Of a stretch of 64,000 nt of DNA, positions 16,486-26,182 are shown in pieces; the stretch's first letter is position 1, and each line of letters opens with the position of its first letter. The position numbers and the translations under genes are program-made. The notes under the pieces were generated by a model. That model had not been told where the DNA came from and made no database searches. It worked only from the letters and a program-made list of their open reading frames with translations. The stretch covers positions 310,001-374,000 of the forward strand of contig NZ_WKKA01000002.1 in NCBI RefSeq assembly GCF_009674885.1, given 5' to 3'. Source of the DNA: Paracoccus sp. S-4012 (lineage in GTDB: Bacteria; Pseudomonadota; Alphaproteobacteria; Rhodobacterales; Rhodobacteraceae).

Positions 16486-19400
16486 TGGGCCGCCTGCTCG
16501 CCGCGCTCTGGCTTGCGCTCGCGCTTCTCCTCCCCGGCGTCGCCGCGGCGCAGGAGGAGCGCGCCACCGCCGCCGAGATCTCGGCCGCCGAGCCGGACGA
16601 CCCCGGCTTCCTGACCCGGCTGCTGCAGGAAAACCTCTCCGGTGCCGGGCGCGAGGTCCGCATCGAGGGGTTCCGCGGCGCGCTGAGTTCCCGGGCGACC
16701 TTCACCCGCCTCACCATCGCCGACGACGAGGGCGTCTGGCTGGAGATCGAGAACGGCGCGATCCAGTGGAACCGCTCGGCCCTGTTCGCGCGGCGGGTCG
16801 AGATCGCGGAGCTCTCGGCCGAGACCATCCTGCTGCCGCGCCTGCCGGCAGGCGATGACACGCCGACGCCCGAGGCGGGCACCGGCTTCAGCCTGCCGAC
16901 GCTGCCGGTCGGCGTGACCATCTCGCATATCGACGTCGGCCGGGTCGAGATCGGCCAGCCCGTCATCGGACAGGCGGCGGTCGTCAGCGTGGACGGCTCC
17001 ATGTCGCTCGCCCGGGGCGAGGGCGAGGCGCAGCTGGCGATCGAGCGCATCGACGGCCCGCGCGGCGTCTTCGCCATCGACGCGTCCTATTCCAACGCTA
17101 CGACCGTTCTGGGCATCGACATCACACTGGACGAGGCCCCGGACGGCATCCTCGCCAACCTCATCGACCTCGAGGGCCGCCCTGCGGTGCAGGCGACGAT
17201 CCAGGGCGAGGGGCCGCTCGACGATTTCTCGGCCGAGATCTCGCTCGGCACCGACGGCCAGCCGCGCGTGACCGGCACCGTCGCGCTGGCCAGCGAGGCG
17301 GGCGCCGACGGCACCCCCGGTCGCGGCTTCCGCATCCATCTCGGCGGCGACGTGGGCGCGCTGATCCCCGAGGCCCAGCGCGGCTTCTTCGGCGACGACT
17401 CGCAGCTGCTGGCGCAGGGCTGGCTGGGTGAGGACGGGCGGCTGGATATCCCGGTCCTGCTGGTGGACACCGAGGGGCTGAACCTTTCCGGCTCGCTCTC
17501 GCTCAACGCCGAGCGCGCGCCGACAAGCGCGGTCCTGCTGCTGACGCTGGGCGAGGACGCGGGCGCGACCGACCTGCCCGTGCGCCTGCCGCTCGGCGGC
17601 ACGCCCACCACGGTCCAAACCGCGCGGCTGCAACTCAGCTACGACGCGGCCGAGGGCTCGGGCTGGACCCTGCGCGGTTTTCTCGGCGGCTACGCGCAGG
17701 AGCGGCTGGCAATCGAGAGCGTCACCCTCGACGGCAGCGGCACGATCCGCCTCGAGGGCGAGTCGCTGGCCGAGGTCGTGGGGCAGATCGGCTTCGAGAC
17801 CGCGGGCATCGCGCCCGCGAATCCCGACCTCGCCGCCGCGCTCGGGCCGTCGCTGAACGGCAGCACCACATTCGACTGGACCCCCGGCAACGCGGTCGAG
17901 TTCCCCGACTTCACCGTCGCCGGTGACTTCTCGGCCTTCGAAGGCCAGCTGCTGCTCGACGGCCTCGGCAGCGGCATCACCGTCTCCGGCCGCCTCGACG
18001 CGCGCTACGACGAGCTGGAACGCCTCTCCGGCCTCGCCGGCCGGCCGCTGCAGGGCCGCGTCGATGGCGAGATCGCGGGCTTCTACACGCTGCTGACCGG
18101 CGGTTTCGATGCCGAGGCCAGCTTCGCGGCGACCGACATCCGCATCGGGCAGGAGCAACTCGACCGGCTGCTGCGGGGGAATACCACCATCGTCGCAAGC
18201 GCCCGGCGCGACGAGCAGGGGATCGAGCTGCGCGAGCTGACCGTGGACGGCGAGCGGTTGACGGTGGATGCCGCGGGCACCGTCTCCTCGGGCGCCAGCA
18301 ACCTGCGCGCGACGCTGACCCTCGCCTCGCTGGCCGAGATCGACCCGGCGCTGGGCGGCAGCCTCGCGGCCGAGGCCACGCTGACCGGGGCCGAGGGCCA
18401 GCGGCGGCTGGCGGTGAACGGGCAGGCGGTGGACCTCGAGACCGGCATCGCGCAACTCGACGGCGCCCTGCGCGGCACCACCGACCTCGTGATCGCGGCG
18501 ACCGAGGCGGGCGGGCAATACACCCTGCAACGGCTGGAACTGACGAACCCGCAGCTGACACTGGAGGGTGAGGGCGACCTGACGCCGGGGCAGATGGACG
18601 CGAGCCTTCAGTTGACCATGGGCGACCTCGCGGATCTGCAACCCGGTTGGGGCGGCAGCCTCGCCGCCACCGGTCGCATCGCGGAGAGCGGCGGGCTTCG
18701 GCGGCTGACGCTGACCGGCACCGGCGAGGATCTGCGTTTCGGCCAGCAGGACGTGGACGGCGCGCTGACGGGCACGACGAGCTTCACCCTTGCCGCGACG
18801 CAGGACCCGGAGAACGGCCAGATCGAGGTCGAGCAACTCGACATCGAGAACCCCCAGCTGACCGCCTCGGCCAGCGGACCCATAGGCCAGGACCGCACCG
18901 ACCTCAGCGGCCGCGTTGACATCGCCTCGCTGGCCGCCTTCGGGCGCGGCTGGCGGGGATCGCTGCAGGCGCAGGGGCGGTTCGCCGATACCGGCGACGG
19001 CGGCCGGCGGCTGGAGGTGACGGGAACCGGTCAGGATCTCGCCCTCGGGCAGCAGGGCGTCGACGAGGCGCTGACCGGTGCCACGACCTTCACCCTTGCA
19101 GGTGTCGAGCGGGACGGCAGCTTCACCATCGAGACGGCGGAGATCGGGAACCAGCAGCTGACCGCCAGTGCCACCGGGCAGGTCGGTGCGGAGACGCAGC
19201 TTCAGGGCGCGGTCAGCATCGCGCGGCTCGAGGCGCTCGGGCTCGGCGCGCGCGGGTCGGTGGCACTCCAGGGCAGCTACGCGCAGGACGCGGACGGACA
19301 GCGGCGGATCGACGTGACCGGCACCGGCGAGGATCTCGCCCTGGGGCAGGAACAGGTGGACGGGGCGCTGACCGGGACGACGCGGCTGAGCCTGCGCGCG

Positions 19401-21890
19401 GTTCAGGGGCCGGATGGCTTCGTCATTGAGGAGGGCAGCCTCGTCAACGACCAGATCGACGTGACCGCGCAAGGGACGGTCGGCCCGGAGGGCACCGACC
19501 TGACCGGCTACGCGCGGGCCGAAAGCCTCGCCAGCCTCGGCCTCGGCTGGGGCGGGTCGGTCGACCTGACCGGCAGCTTCCGCGATGCGGGCGACGGAAC
19601 GCGGCGGCTGGAGGTCGCGGGCACGGCGCAGGACGTGGCGATCGGCCAGCCGCAGGTGGACGGCCTCCTGCGCGGGACCAGCACCGTCGCGGTCCGCGCG
19701 ACGGAGCGCGACGGCGCCTTCGCCGTCGAGGAGGCCCGGATCGAGAACCCGCAGGCCAGCATCACCGCCACCGGCACGGTCGGCGGCGGCGTGACCGATA
19801 TGGCGGCGCGGATCGAGATGCCCTCGCTCGCCGCACTCGGGCCGGGCTGGGCCGGGGCGCTCGCGGCGGACGGCACGCTGGTCGAGGACGGCAGCGGTAT
19901 GCGCCGCTTCACCCTGACCGGCACCGGCACCGACCTCTCGCTCGGCCAGACGCAGGTCGACGCGGCGCTCGCGGGCGTGACCCGCTTCGACATCGCCGGG
20001 ACCGAAGAGGGCGGCACCGTCACGCTGGAGCGCGCCGAGATCGCCAACCCGCGCCTGACCGCGAGTGCCACCGGCCGCATCGGCGGTGGCGTGACCGACC
20101 TGCAGGCGCAGGTGGACGCCGAGAGCCTCGCCTTCATCGGCGGCGGCCTCCGGGGCGGGCTGACGGCCTCGGGGCAGATCCGCCAGCAGGGCGACGCGCT
20201 CACGGTCACGGCCTCGGGCACGGCGAGAAACCTCGGCATCGGCAACCCGCAGCTGGACTTGCTGCTGGGCGGCACCACGAGTTTCGACCTGGCGGCGAGC
20301 CGGCAGGGCGAGGCGCTGACCATCAACCGCCTGACCGCCAGCAACCCGCAGGCGAGCCTCACCGCCAGCGGCACGCTCGCCGGCGGCATCACGGTCGATG
20401 CGCGGCTCGCGAACCTCGGCCTCTTCACGCCGGCCTTCCCCGGTCCGGTGCAGGCCACCGGCACTGTGCGGCAGGCGGCGGCGGGCTATGGCCTCGACCT
20501 CGCGATCAGCGGGCCGGGCGGCACCCAGACGCGGGTGGCCGGAACCGTGGCGCAGGACGGCGGAACCGCCGATCTGGCGATCACCGGCACCACCGACGCG
20601 GCCATCGCCAACCCGACCCTGAGGGTGCGCTCGGTCACGGGGCCGGTCAGCTACGACCTGCGGCTGAACGGCCCGCTCGCGCTCGAATCGCTGAGCGGCC
20701 GCGTCACGCTTTCCGGGGCGCAGGTTTCGGACCCGCGCTTCGGGGTGCGCATAGACGGGCTGGACATGACCGCCGATCTCAGCGGCGGATCGGTCGCGGT
20801 CCGCGGCGGCGGCGGCCTGGCCGATGGCGGCACCGTTGCGGTGCAAGGCACGATCGGAATCGCCAACCCGCGGCCGATCGACATGACCGTGCGGCTCGAC
20901 GAGGCGACGCTGCGCGACCCGAACCTCTACGAGACCAGCCTCACCGGCACCGTGACGGCCACAGGGACGCTGGCCGAGGGGCCGCTGATCGCGGGCAGCC
21001 TCGCCATCGGCCGGACCGAGATCCGCATCCCCTCGACCGGGCTCGGCGGCGCCGCGCCGATCCCCGACATCACCCATCTGGGAGACCGGCCGCCGGTGCG
21101 CGCGACCCGCGCCAAGGCGGGGCTGCTGCCCTATCCCGGCGCCGAGGCCACCGCCGCGGGCCTCGCCGGGCCGCCGGCCTCGCCGCCCACCATCGCCGCG
21201 CGGCTCGACCTGACGCTGGAGGCGCCGAACCAGGTCTTCATCCGCGGCCGCGGCGTCGATGCGGAACTGGGCGGCACGATCCGCCTGACCGGCAGCGCCC
21301 GCAACGTGGTCCCGGTCGGCTCGCTCAGCCTGATCCGCGGCCGGGTGGACCTGCTCGGCCGCCGTTTCGTGCTGAGCGAGGGCTCGCTCGAGATGCAGGG
21401 CAGCCTCGTGCCCTATATCCGCCTGGTGGCGGAGACTCAGAACAACGGCATCGTCACCCGCATCGAGATCACCGGCGAGGCCAACGACCCGACGATCACC
21501 TTCACCTCAATCCCCGACATGCCGCAGGAGGAGGTGCTCTCGCAGCTCCTCTTCGGGCGCGGCATCGACAACATCAGCGCGCTGCAGGCGGCGCAGCTGG
21601 CCAATGCGGTGGCCACGCTGGCCGGGCGCGGCGGCGAGGGGATCGTGGCGCAGCTGCGCGAGGGCTTCGGCCTCGACGACCTCGACCTTCAGACCGACGA
21701 GGACGGCGACATCACCGTCCGCGCCGGGCGCTACATCAGCGACCGGGTCTATACCGACCTGGCGGTCGGCGGCGACGGCAAGACGCAGCTCAACATCAAC
21801 CTCGACCTGACCGATTCGCTGACCGCGCGGGGATCGGTGGACAACGAGGGCGAGAGCAGCCTGGGCCTGTTCTTCGAGCGCGACTACTGA
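16485..21890 (+). CDS. tamB: TamB, translocation/assembly module protein with expanded repeat domain
   Basis: TamB spans the periplasm from the inner membrane to TamA and forms a long beta-taco groove thought to carry lipids or support outer-membrane protein assembly. The N-terminal membrane anchor is LLAALWLALALLLPGVAAA; the conserved C-terminal DUF490 domain has RGRVDLLGRRFVLSEGSLEMQ, SLVPYIRLVAETQ, IPDMPQEEVLSQLLFGRG and the final FFERDY. At 1801 residues it is far longer than the about 1259 of E. coli TamB. The extra length is mainly eight tandem copies of an about 100-residue unit (residues 555-1352). It follows tamA with a one-base overlap. Confidence 0.93.
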   Translation: MGRLLAALWLALALLLPGVAAAQEERATAAEISAAEPDDPGFLTRLLQENLSGAGREVRIEGFRGALSSRATFTRLTIADDEGVWLEIENGAIQWNRSALFARRVEIAELSAETILLPRLPAGDDTPTPEAGTGFSLPTLPVGVTISHIDVGRVEIGQPVIGQAAVVSVDGSMSLARGEGEAQLAIERIDGPRGVFAIDASYSNATTVLGIDITLDEAPDGILANLIDLEGRPAVQATIQGEGPLDDFSAEISLGTDGQPRVTGTVALASEAGADGTPGRGFRIHLGGDVGALIPEAQRGFFGDDSQLLAQGWLGEDGRLDIPVLLVDTEGLNLSGSLSLNAERAPTSAVLLLTLGEDAGATDLPVRLPLGGTPTTVQTARLQLSYDAAEGSGWTLRGFLGGYAQERLAIESVTLDGSGTIRLEGESLAEVVGQIGFETAGIAPANPDLAAALGPSLNGSTTFDWTPGNAVEFPDFTVAGDFSAFEGQLLLDGLGSGITVSGRLDARYDELERLSGLAGRPLQGRVDGEIAGFYTLLTGGFDAEASFAATDIRIGQEQLDRLLRGNTTIVASARRDEQGIELRELTVDGERLTVDAAGTVSSGASNLRATLTLASLAEIDPALGGSLAAEATLTGAEGQRRLAVNGQAVDLETGIAQLDGALRGTTDLVIAATEAGGQYTLQRLELTNPQLTLEGEGDLTPGQMDASLQLTMGDLADLQPGWGGSLAATGRIAESGGLRRLTLTGTGEDLRFGQQDVDGALTGTTSFTLAATQDPENGQIEVEQLDIENPQLTASASGPIGQDRTDLSGRVDIASLAAFGRGWRGSLQAQGRFADTGDGGRRLEVTGTGQDLALGQQGVDEALTGATTFTLAGVERDGSFTIETAEIGNQQLTASATGQVGAETQLQGAVSIARLEALGLGARGSVALQGSYAQDADGQRRIDVTGTGEDLALGQEQVDGALTGTTRLSLRAVQGPDGFVIEEGSLVNDQIDVTAQGTVGPEGTDLTGYARAESLASLGLGWGGSVDLTGSFRDAGDGTRRLEVAGTAQDVAIGQPQVDGLLRGTSTVAVRATERDGAFAVEEARIENPQASITATGTVGGGVTDMAARIEMPSLAALGPGWAGALAADGTLVEDGSGMRRFTLTGTGTDLSLGQTQVDAALAGVTRFDIAGTEEGGTVTLERAEIANPRLTASATGRIGGGVTDLQAQVDAESLAFIGGGLRGGLTASGQIRQQGDALTVTASGTARNLGIGNPQLDLLLGGTTSFDLAASRQGEALTINRLTASNPQASLTASGTLAGGITVDARLANLGLFTPAFPGPVQATGTVRQAAAGYGLDLAISGPGGTQTRVAGTVAQDGGTADLAITGTTDAAIANPTLRVRSVTGPVSYDLRLNGPLALESLSGRVTLSGAQVSDPRFGVRIDGLDMTADLSGGSVAVRGGGGLADGGTVAVQGTIGIANPRPIDMTVRLDEATLRDPNLYETSLTGTVTATGTLAEGPLIAGSLAIGRTEIRIPSTGLGGAAPIPDITHLGDRPPVRATRAKAGLLPYPGAEATAAGLAGPPASPPTIAARLDLTLEAPNQVFIRGRGVDAELGGTIRLTGSARNVVPVGSLSLIRGRVDLLGRRFVLSEGSLEMQGSLVPYIRLVAETQNNGIVTRIEITGEANDPTITFTSIPDMPQEEVLSQLLFGRGIDNISALQAAQLANAVATLAGRGGEGIVAQLREGFGLDDLDLQTDEDGDITVRAGRYISDRVYTDLAVGGDGKTQLNINLDLTDSLTARGSVDNEGESSLGLFFERDY
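18147..20541 (+). repeat. Eight tandem ~100-residue repeats inside tamB
   Basis: The motif GQxQVDxALxGTT recurs with its first residue at positions 555, 654, 753, 855, 954, 1054, 1154 and 1253 of the protein, spacings of 99-102 residues. Each unit also repeats NPQLTASATG and LTGTGEDL-type segments. DNA identity between copies is only partial, so this is an old, diverged expansion rather than a fresh duplication. Confidence 0.85.
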
Positions 21891-21913
21891 AGGCGACGGG
21901 GCGCGGGACGGGG

Positions 21914-22453
21914 ATGACCGAAGTCGTGGAGATGTTCCGCTTCGAGCATCCGCTCTGGCTCACGGCGGTGCGGGCGAGCATCGCGTTCCTCGGCCTCATC
22001 ATCCTCGTCCGCGTGGTGCCGCAGCGCAACGCGGGCAACATCTCGCCCAACGACATGCTGGTGCTGGTCGTGATCGGCGCCATCGGCGGCGATGCGATCA
22101 TGGGCGGCTCTGCCTCGCTCGGCGACCTGCTGGTGATGGTGTCGGTGGTGCTTCTCTGGGGCTACGTGATCGACCTGCTCGAGCTTCGGTTTCCGGCCGT
22201 CCGGCGGGTGATGAAGCACAAGACCAGCCGGCTGGTTGCGGACGGCAGGCTTCTGCGCCGCAACATGCGCCGCGAGATGGTCACGGAGGACGAGATCATG
22301 GCGGTCCTGCGGAGCCAGGGCATCGGCAGCCTCGCCGAGGTCGAGTCGGCGATCCTGGAGGCGGATGGCGAGATCAGCCTGCTGAGGAAGGAGGATGCGC
22401 CGGACGGCCCGGCGCGCGAGACTGTCCTGCCCTTCGACGAAGCCGACCGCTGA
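21914..22453 (+). CDS. DUF421 (YetF-type) membrane protein
   Basis: A 179-residue protein with three likely N-terminal membrane helices (ASIAFLGLIILVRVV, MLVLVVIGAIGGDAIMGG, LLVMVSVVLLWGYVIDLLEL) and a soluble C-terminal domain beginning VRRVMKHKTSRLVADGRLLRRNMRREMVTEDEIMAVLRSQGI, the DUF421/YetF signature. Function is not established; Bacillus members are linked to spore or membrane processes. It starts 23 bases after tamB and may be cotranscribed with it. Its stop is three bases from the end of the convergent PAS protein gene. Confidence 0.85.
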   Translation: MTEVVEMFRFEHPLWLTAVRASIAFLGLIILVRVVPQRNAGNISPNDMLVLVVIGAIGGDAIMGGSASLGDLLVMVSVVLLWGYVIDLLELRFPAVRRVMKHKTSRLVADGRLLRRNMRREMVTEDEIMAVLRSQGIGSLAEVESAILEADGEISLLRKEDAPDGPARETVLPFDEADR

Positions 22454-22456
22454 GGC

Positions 22457-23995
22457 TCAGCCGGTCGAGCGGCGCAGCGCCTCGCCCGCCATCGCGGCCG
22501 GCTGGACCCGCGCCGGGTTCGGCGTGAATCCGAGCATCCACTGCCCCCCGGGCAGCGGCAGGATGCGCCAGGCCAGCAGCGTGCCGTCCGTCGCGGCCAT
22601 CGCGCCGTTCGCGCCCTCGCGGGCGGCGCCGGGTGCCAGAAGCTCCGCCAGCCGCTGCGCGCCGGGCCCGCCGCCACCGGCGCCGCCAATCGCGCGCAAC
22701 CGCTCGGGCAGCGGCAGCACGTCGTCGTCCCAGACCCGCCGCCAGGCCTCGTTGCCGAGCAGCATCTGCCCGTCCGAGCCGAAGACCGCGAGCGCCTCGT
22801 CCAGCGTGTCCACGACCTGCGTTCCGACCGAGAGCTGCGCCCGGAAGCGGCGGGTCATCGACATCTCGGAGGTGATGTCCTCGAACAGGAAGGCGAGCGC
22901 GCCGTCCGGGTGCGGGCGGCCGGTCACGCGGTAGGTGCGCCCGCCGGGCAGCGACCAGGTCTCGACATGGTGGCCCGAGGCCGCCGCGGCCTCGAGCGTG
23001 CTCATCTGCCGCTGCCAGCTGCGGTAGTCCTTCGGCTCCGGCACCATCCGCGCCTCGCGCAGCCGGTCGAGCAACGCATAGAGGCTGGGGCGGGCGGCGA
23101 GGAAGGTGGTCGGCAGGCCCGTGAGGTCGATCAGCGCCGGGTTGAAGAGCTGCAGGTTCCGGCCGCGGTCGAACACGGCGAGGCCGATGGGAAGGTCGGC
23201 GAAGGTCTTGGCCAGCGTCTGCACGAACTCGCGCAAGGAGCGCTCGGCATGGACGGCCTCGTCGGCGGGCAGGGCGAAGACGAGGCGGCCCCCGCCTTCG
23301 GCATCCGCGCGCGCATGGCACATGAACCACCGCTGGGCGGCGCCGTCGCCGAGCGACTGCCGCTGCCCGCCTTCCAGAGCCGCGAGGTCCGGCGGCAGGT
23401 CGAACAGGCGCGGCACCGGCCAGGCCGGATGACCGGGCAACCGGGTCTCGGCCTCGGCCAGATAGGCGGCATTGGCCCAGGCGATCCCGCCCGCCCCATC
23501 CTCCCGCCAGCAGAGAAGCGGTGCGCCGTCCACCGCCTGCCGCAGAAGCTCGACCTCCTCCTCGAGCGCGTTCTGCGACAGCGCGTCCACGACGACGCCG
23601 GTGCCCTCCGCCAGCGAATCGCTGAGCGTGAGACGCATCATGCCCTCGCCCAGATCCTCGGCCCGCAGATGCAGCCGGTCGCCCTCCGCCTCCACCGTCC
23701 CGCGGTCGGGCAGCGCCGCGAGCGTTGCGGCCGCGTTCGGCAGCCGCGGGCCGAGCCAGCCCAGCAACGATTCGAGGTCCGTTCCGGGGAGCCGGGCCAG
23801 CAGGCGCCGCCCCGGCTCGGTCGCGTCGGCGAGGCGGGCATGGTCGAAGAGAAACACAATGGGCGCGAGGCGCTGCTCCAGCCGGCGGCGGCGGCCGCGA
23901 TCCACCGGCTCGAGGTAGCGGCAGACGGCGAGGACGGCGAGGAGCGCCGCGAACGCAGCGAGGAAGGCGACGGCGGCCGTAACGAGATGGTGCAT
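22457..23995 (-). CDS. Membrane-anchored PAS-domain protein without a kinase domain
   Basis: The 512-residue protein has one N-terminal membrane helix (LVTAAVAFLAAFAALLAVLAVCRYL) followed by several PAS-like regions: about 175-225 (ANAAYLAEAE), about 265-385 (LPIGLAVFDRGRNLQLFNPALIDLTGL ... FLFEDITSEM) and about 400-500 (DTLDEALAVFGSDGQMLLGNEAW). The region between resembles DivL/PAS-7 signalling proteins of alphaproteobacteria, but no histidine kinase H box or ATPase domain is present. It follows regB on the minus strand with a 67-base gap and may be cotranscribed, suggesting a sensory accessory role. Exact function unknown. Confidence 0.7.
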   Translation of the reverse strand: MHHLVTAAVAFLAAFAALLAVLAVCRYLEPVDRGRRRRLEQRLAPIVFLFDHARLADATEPGRRLLARLPGTDLESLLGWLGPRLPNAAATLAALPDRGTVEAEGDRLHLRAEDLGEGMMRLTLSDSLAEGTGVVVDALSQNALEEEVELLRQAVDGAPLLCWREDGAGGIAWANAAYLAEAETRLPGHPAWPVPRLFDLPPDLAALEGGQRQSLGDGAAQRWFMCHARADAEGGGRLVFALPADEAVHAERSLREFVQTLAKTFADLPIGLAVFDRGRNLQLFNPALIDLTGLPTTFLAARPSLYALLDRLREARMVPEPKDYRSWQRQMSTLEAAAASGHHVETWSLPGGRTYRVTGRPHPDGALAFLFEDITSEMSMTRRFRAQLSVGTQVVDTLDEALAVFGSDGQMLLGNEAWRRVWDDDVLPLPERLRAIGGAGGGGPGAQRLAELLAPGAAREGANGAMAATDGTLLAWRILPLPGGQWMLGFTPNPARVQPAAMAGEALRRSTG

Positions 23996-24062
23996 GAACT
24001 GTCGCCTCCCCGGACAACCTGCGGTAGCAGGGGACCGTTAACGCGAGGTTAACCGGGTGGCT

Positions 24063-25385
24063 TCAGGCAATCGCCGGGTTCTCGCCGAGCGGCCCGCGGG
24101 CCTTGGCCTCGATCCGCCCGCGCGGCCAGCTGACTTCGACCTCGGCCCCGCCTCCGGCGCCGTTGCCGAAGCGCAGCGTGGCGCCCGACCGCTCCAGCAG
24201 GCTCTTGGCGATGAAGAGCCCGAGGCCCATGCCCTCGTAGCCGGGCCGGTCCGCGGCCGGGCGGCGGGTGGTCAGGAACGGCTCGCCGATGCGCGCCAGC
24301 AGCGCCGGGGGGAAGCCCGCGCCGTCATCGGCCACCGTCACGATGACGCGGTCGGCCGACCAGCGGGCCTCGATGCGGACCGTCTCGGCCGCGAAATCGA
24401 CGGCGTTCTGGATCAGGTTGCGCAGCCCGTGGATGGTGCCGGGATCACGCTGCATGACCGGCTCGGGCGAGTCCTCGGCGCCGTCCAGAGTGACGCGGAT
24501 GTCGCCGCGGGTGGCGTGCGGCTCGGCGGCCTCGGCGATCAGGACATGCAGCGGCGTCGCGCGCAGCATCATGTCGTCCTTTCCGGCCCGACCCATGCTC
24601 CGCAGGATGTCCCGGCAGCGGTCGGCGGAATCGCGCAGCAGCGCCAGGTCGGAGGCGAGGTCCTCACGGTCCTCAAGCTCGTCGGCCAGCTCGCTCGCCA
24701 CCAGCTTGATGGTCGCCAGCGGCGTGCCCATCTCATGCGCCGCCGCCGCCACCACGCCGCCGAGGTTCTGGAGCCGCTGCTCGCGCGCGAGCGCCATTTC
24801 GGTCGCCGCGAGCGCGCTCGACCGGGCGCGGAGTTCCGTCGAGACCCGGTGCGCGTAGCCGGCGAAGAACACCACCGCGATCACCACGGCGACCCAGTGG
24901 CCCACCACCAGCAGCGGCGGCGATTCGATGACCAGTCCGGCCGAATCGCGCAGCGGCTGGGCCGCGAAGCTCGCCAGCGTGACCATCGCCACCGTCGCCA
25001 GCCCGAGGATCACCACCTTCTGCCGGTCGAGCGCCGTCGCCGCGATCGTCACCGGCGCGAGGATCAGCAGCGCGAAGGGGTTCGACAGCCCCCCGGTCAG
25101 CGCCAGCAGCAGCGACACCTGCACTACGTCGAAGGCCAGTTGCAGCGCGGCCTGCGCGCTGTCGGGCTGCGCGCCGCGCCGCATCAGCGCGAGGTTGAAG
25201 ACCGCCCCCGCGGCCGTCACCGCCAGAACCAGGCCGAGCTGGAACCGCAGCCCCAGCCACAGCGCCGCGACGATCGCGCAGAGCTGCCCGCCGAGCGCGA
25301 CCCAGCGCAGCAGCACCAGTGTCCTGAGCCGGATCGGTCCGATCAGCGAGCCCGGGGGCCGCGCTTCGCCAGGGGTCAGGTTCAC
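24063..25385 (-). CDS. regB: RegB/PrrB/ActS redox-sensing histidine kinase
   Basis: RegB senses the redox state of the respiratory chain and phosphorylates RegA to control photosynthesis, respiration, nitrogen and carbon fixation genes. The 440-residue kinase has six membrane helices with the quinone-binding heptad GGLSNPF (about residue 100), the H box HEMGTPLATIKLVASEL, the redox-active cysteine in DRCRDILRSMG, N box LRNLIQNAVDFA, and ATP-lid motifs ADDGAGFP and GYEGMGLGLFIAKSLL. The start is a GTG preceded by GGAGGAGG. It diverges from senC-regA, the classical arrangement in Rhodobacter. Confidence 0.97.
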   Translation of the reverse strand: MNLTPGEARPPGSLIGPIRLRTLVLLRWVALGGQLCAIVAALWLGLRFQLGLVLAVTAAGAVFNLALMRRGAQPDSAQAALQLAFDVVQVSLLLALTGGLSNPFALLILAPVTIAATALDRQKVVILGLATVAMVTLASFAAQPLRDSAGLVIESPPLLVVGHWVAVVIAVVFFAGYAHRVSTELRARSSALAATEMALAREQRLQNLGGVVAAAAHEMGTPLATIKLVASELADELEDREDLASDLALLRDSADRCRDILRSMGRAGKDDMMLRATPLHVLIAEAAEPHATRGDIRVTLDGAEDSPEPVMQRDPGTIHGLRNLIQNAVDFAAETVRIEARWSADRVIVTVADDGAGFPPALLARIGEPFLTTRRPAADRPGYEGMGLGLFIAKSLLERSGATLRFGNGAGGGAEVEVSWPRGRIEAKARGPLGENPAIA

Positions 25386-25471
25386 CGCCTCCTCCTTCTG
25401 TCACAGGGGCGTGCCTTGTTAGCCGCGGCCCGATCGGCGATCAATGCGCCGCCAGGAAAGGGAGCATCCCC

Positions 25472-26101
25472 GTGACTCGTGACCGAATGCTGATCATCGC
25501 CGCCGGGATTTCGGCGCTGCTGCTGCTGGCGATCGGCGGACTCTGGATGGCGCAGCGGAATGCGGGCGATCAGTTCGCCTCCTGCCGGCAGGGGGCGGTC
25601 GCCGGCGGGTTCGAGCAGTTCGGCGGGCCATTCACCCTGACGTCCGAAACCGGCGAGCGCGTGACCGAGGCGCAGGTCTTCGACAAGCCCTCGCTCCTCT
25701 ATTTCGGCTACACCTTCTGCCCCGATGTCTGCCCGATGGACGCGGCGCGCAACGGGGTCGCGGTTGATGTGCTGGCCGACGGCGGGCATGACGTGCGGCC
25801 GGTGATGATTACCGTGGACCCGAAGCGCGACACGCCCGAGGTGATGCGCGATTTCACCGATGCGATGCATCCCGAGATGCTGGGCCTGACCGGCTCGGAG
25901 GAGGAGATCGCGGCCGTGAACCAGCTCTGGCGGAACTATTACCGCTCGCATGACGATGGCAGCGATCCCTATTACCTGGTCGACCATATGACCAACACCT
26001 ACCTCATCCTGCCCGAACAAGGCACGGTCGAGTACTTCGGCCGCGACGTCACCCCGGAGGCGATGGCCGAAAGCACGGCCTGCTTCCTCGACAGGGCCTG
26101 A
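25472..26101 (+). CDS. senC: SenC/PrrC, SCO1-family copper chaperone
   Basis: SenC (PrrC, SCO1/SenC family) is a membrane-anchored thioredoxin-fold copper protein needed for cbb3 or aa3 cytochrome oxidase assembly and affecting RegB signalling. The 209-residue product has one N-terminal membrane helix (MLIIAAGISALLLLAIGGLW), the copper-binding FGYTFCPDVCPMD at about residues 78-90, the strand MITVDPKRDTPEVM and the third ligand histidine in YLVDHMTNTYLILP. The start is a GTG at 25472 with GGGAG upstream; ATG at 25487 is an alternative. It lies between divergent regB and downstream regA. Confidence 0.95.
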   Translation: MTRDRMLIIAAGISALLLLAIGGLWMAQRNAGDQFASCRQGAVAGGFEQFGGPFTLTSETGERVTEAQVFDKPSLLYFGYTFCPDVCPMDAARNGVAVDVLADGGHDVRPVMITVDPKRDTPEVMRDFTDAMHPEMLGLTGSEEEIAAVNQLWRNYYRSHDDGSDPYYLVDHMTNTYLILPEQGTVEYFGRDVTPEAMAESTACFLDRA

Positions 26102-26182
26102 TCATTGTTTGAACTCGGCCCGGCGCCGCAATAGGTTCGCCGCGGCGCGACATGGCGCGGCGGATGGCGAAGGGGACGGACG

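Noticed and set aside
16458..21077. A 1539-residue minus-strand open frame opposite tamB, and similar long antisense frames opposite flg, addA/addB and other genes
   Set aside because: GC-rich codon bias keeps antisense frames open; compositions are Arg/Ala/Pro-rich without family motifs and they lie fully over well-supported genes.
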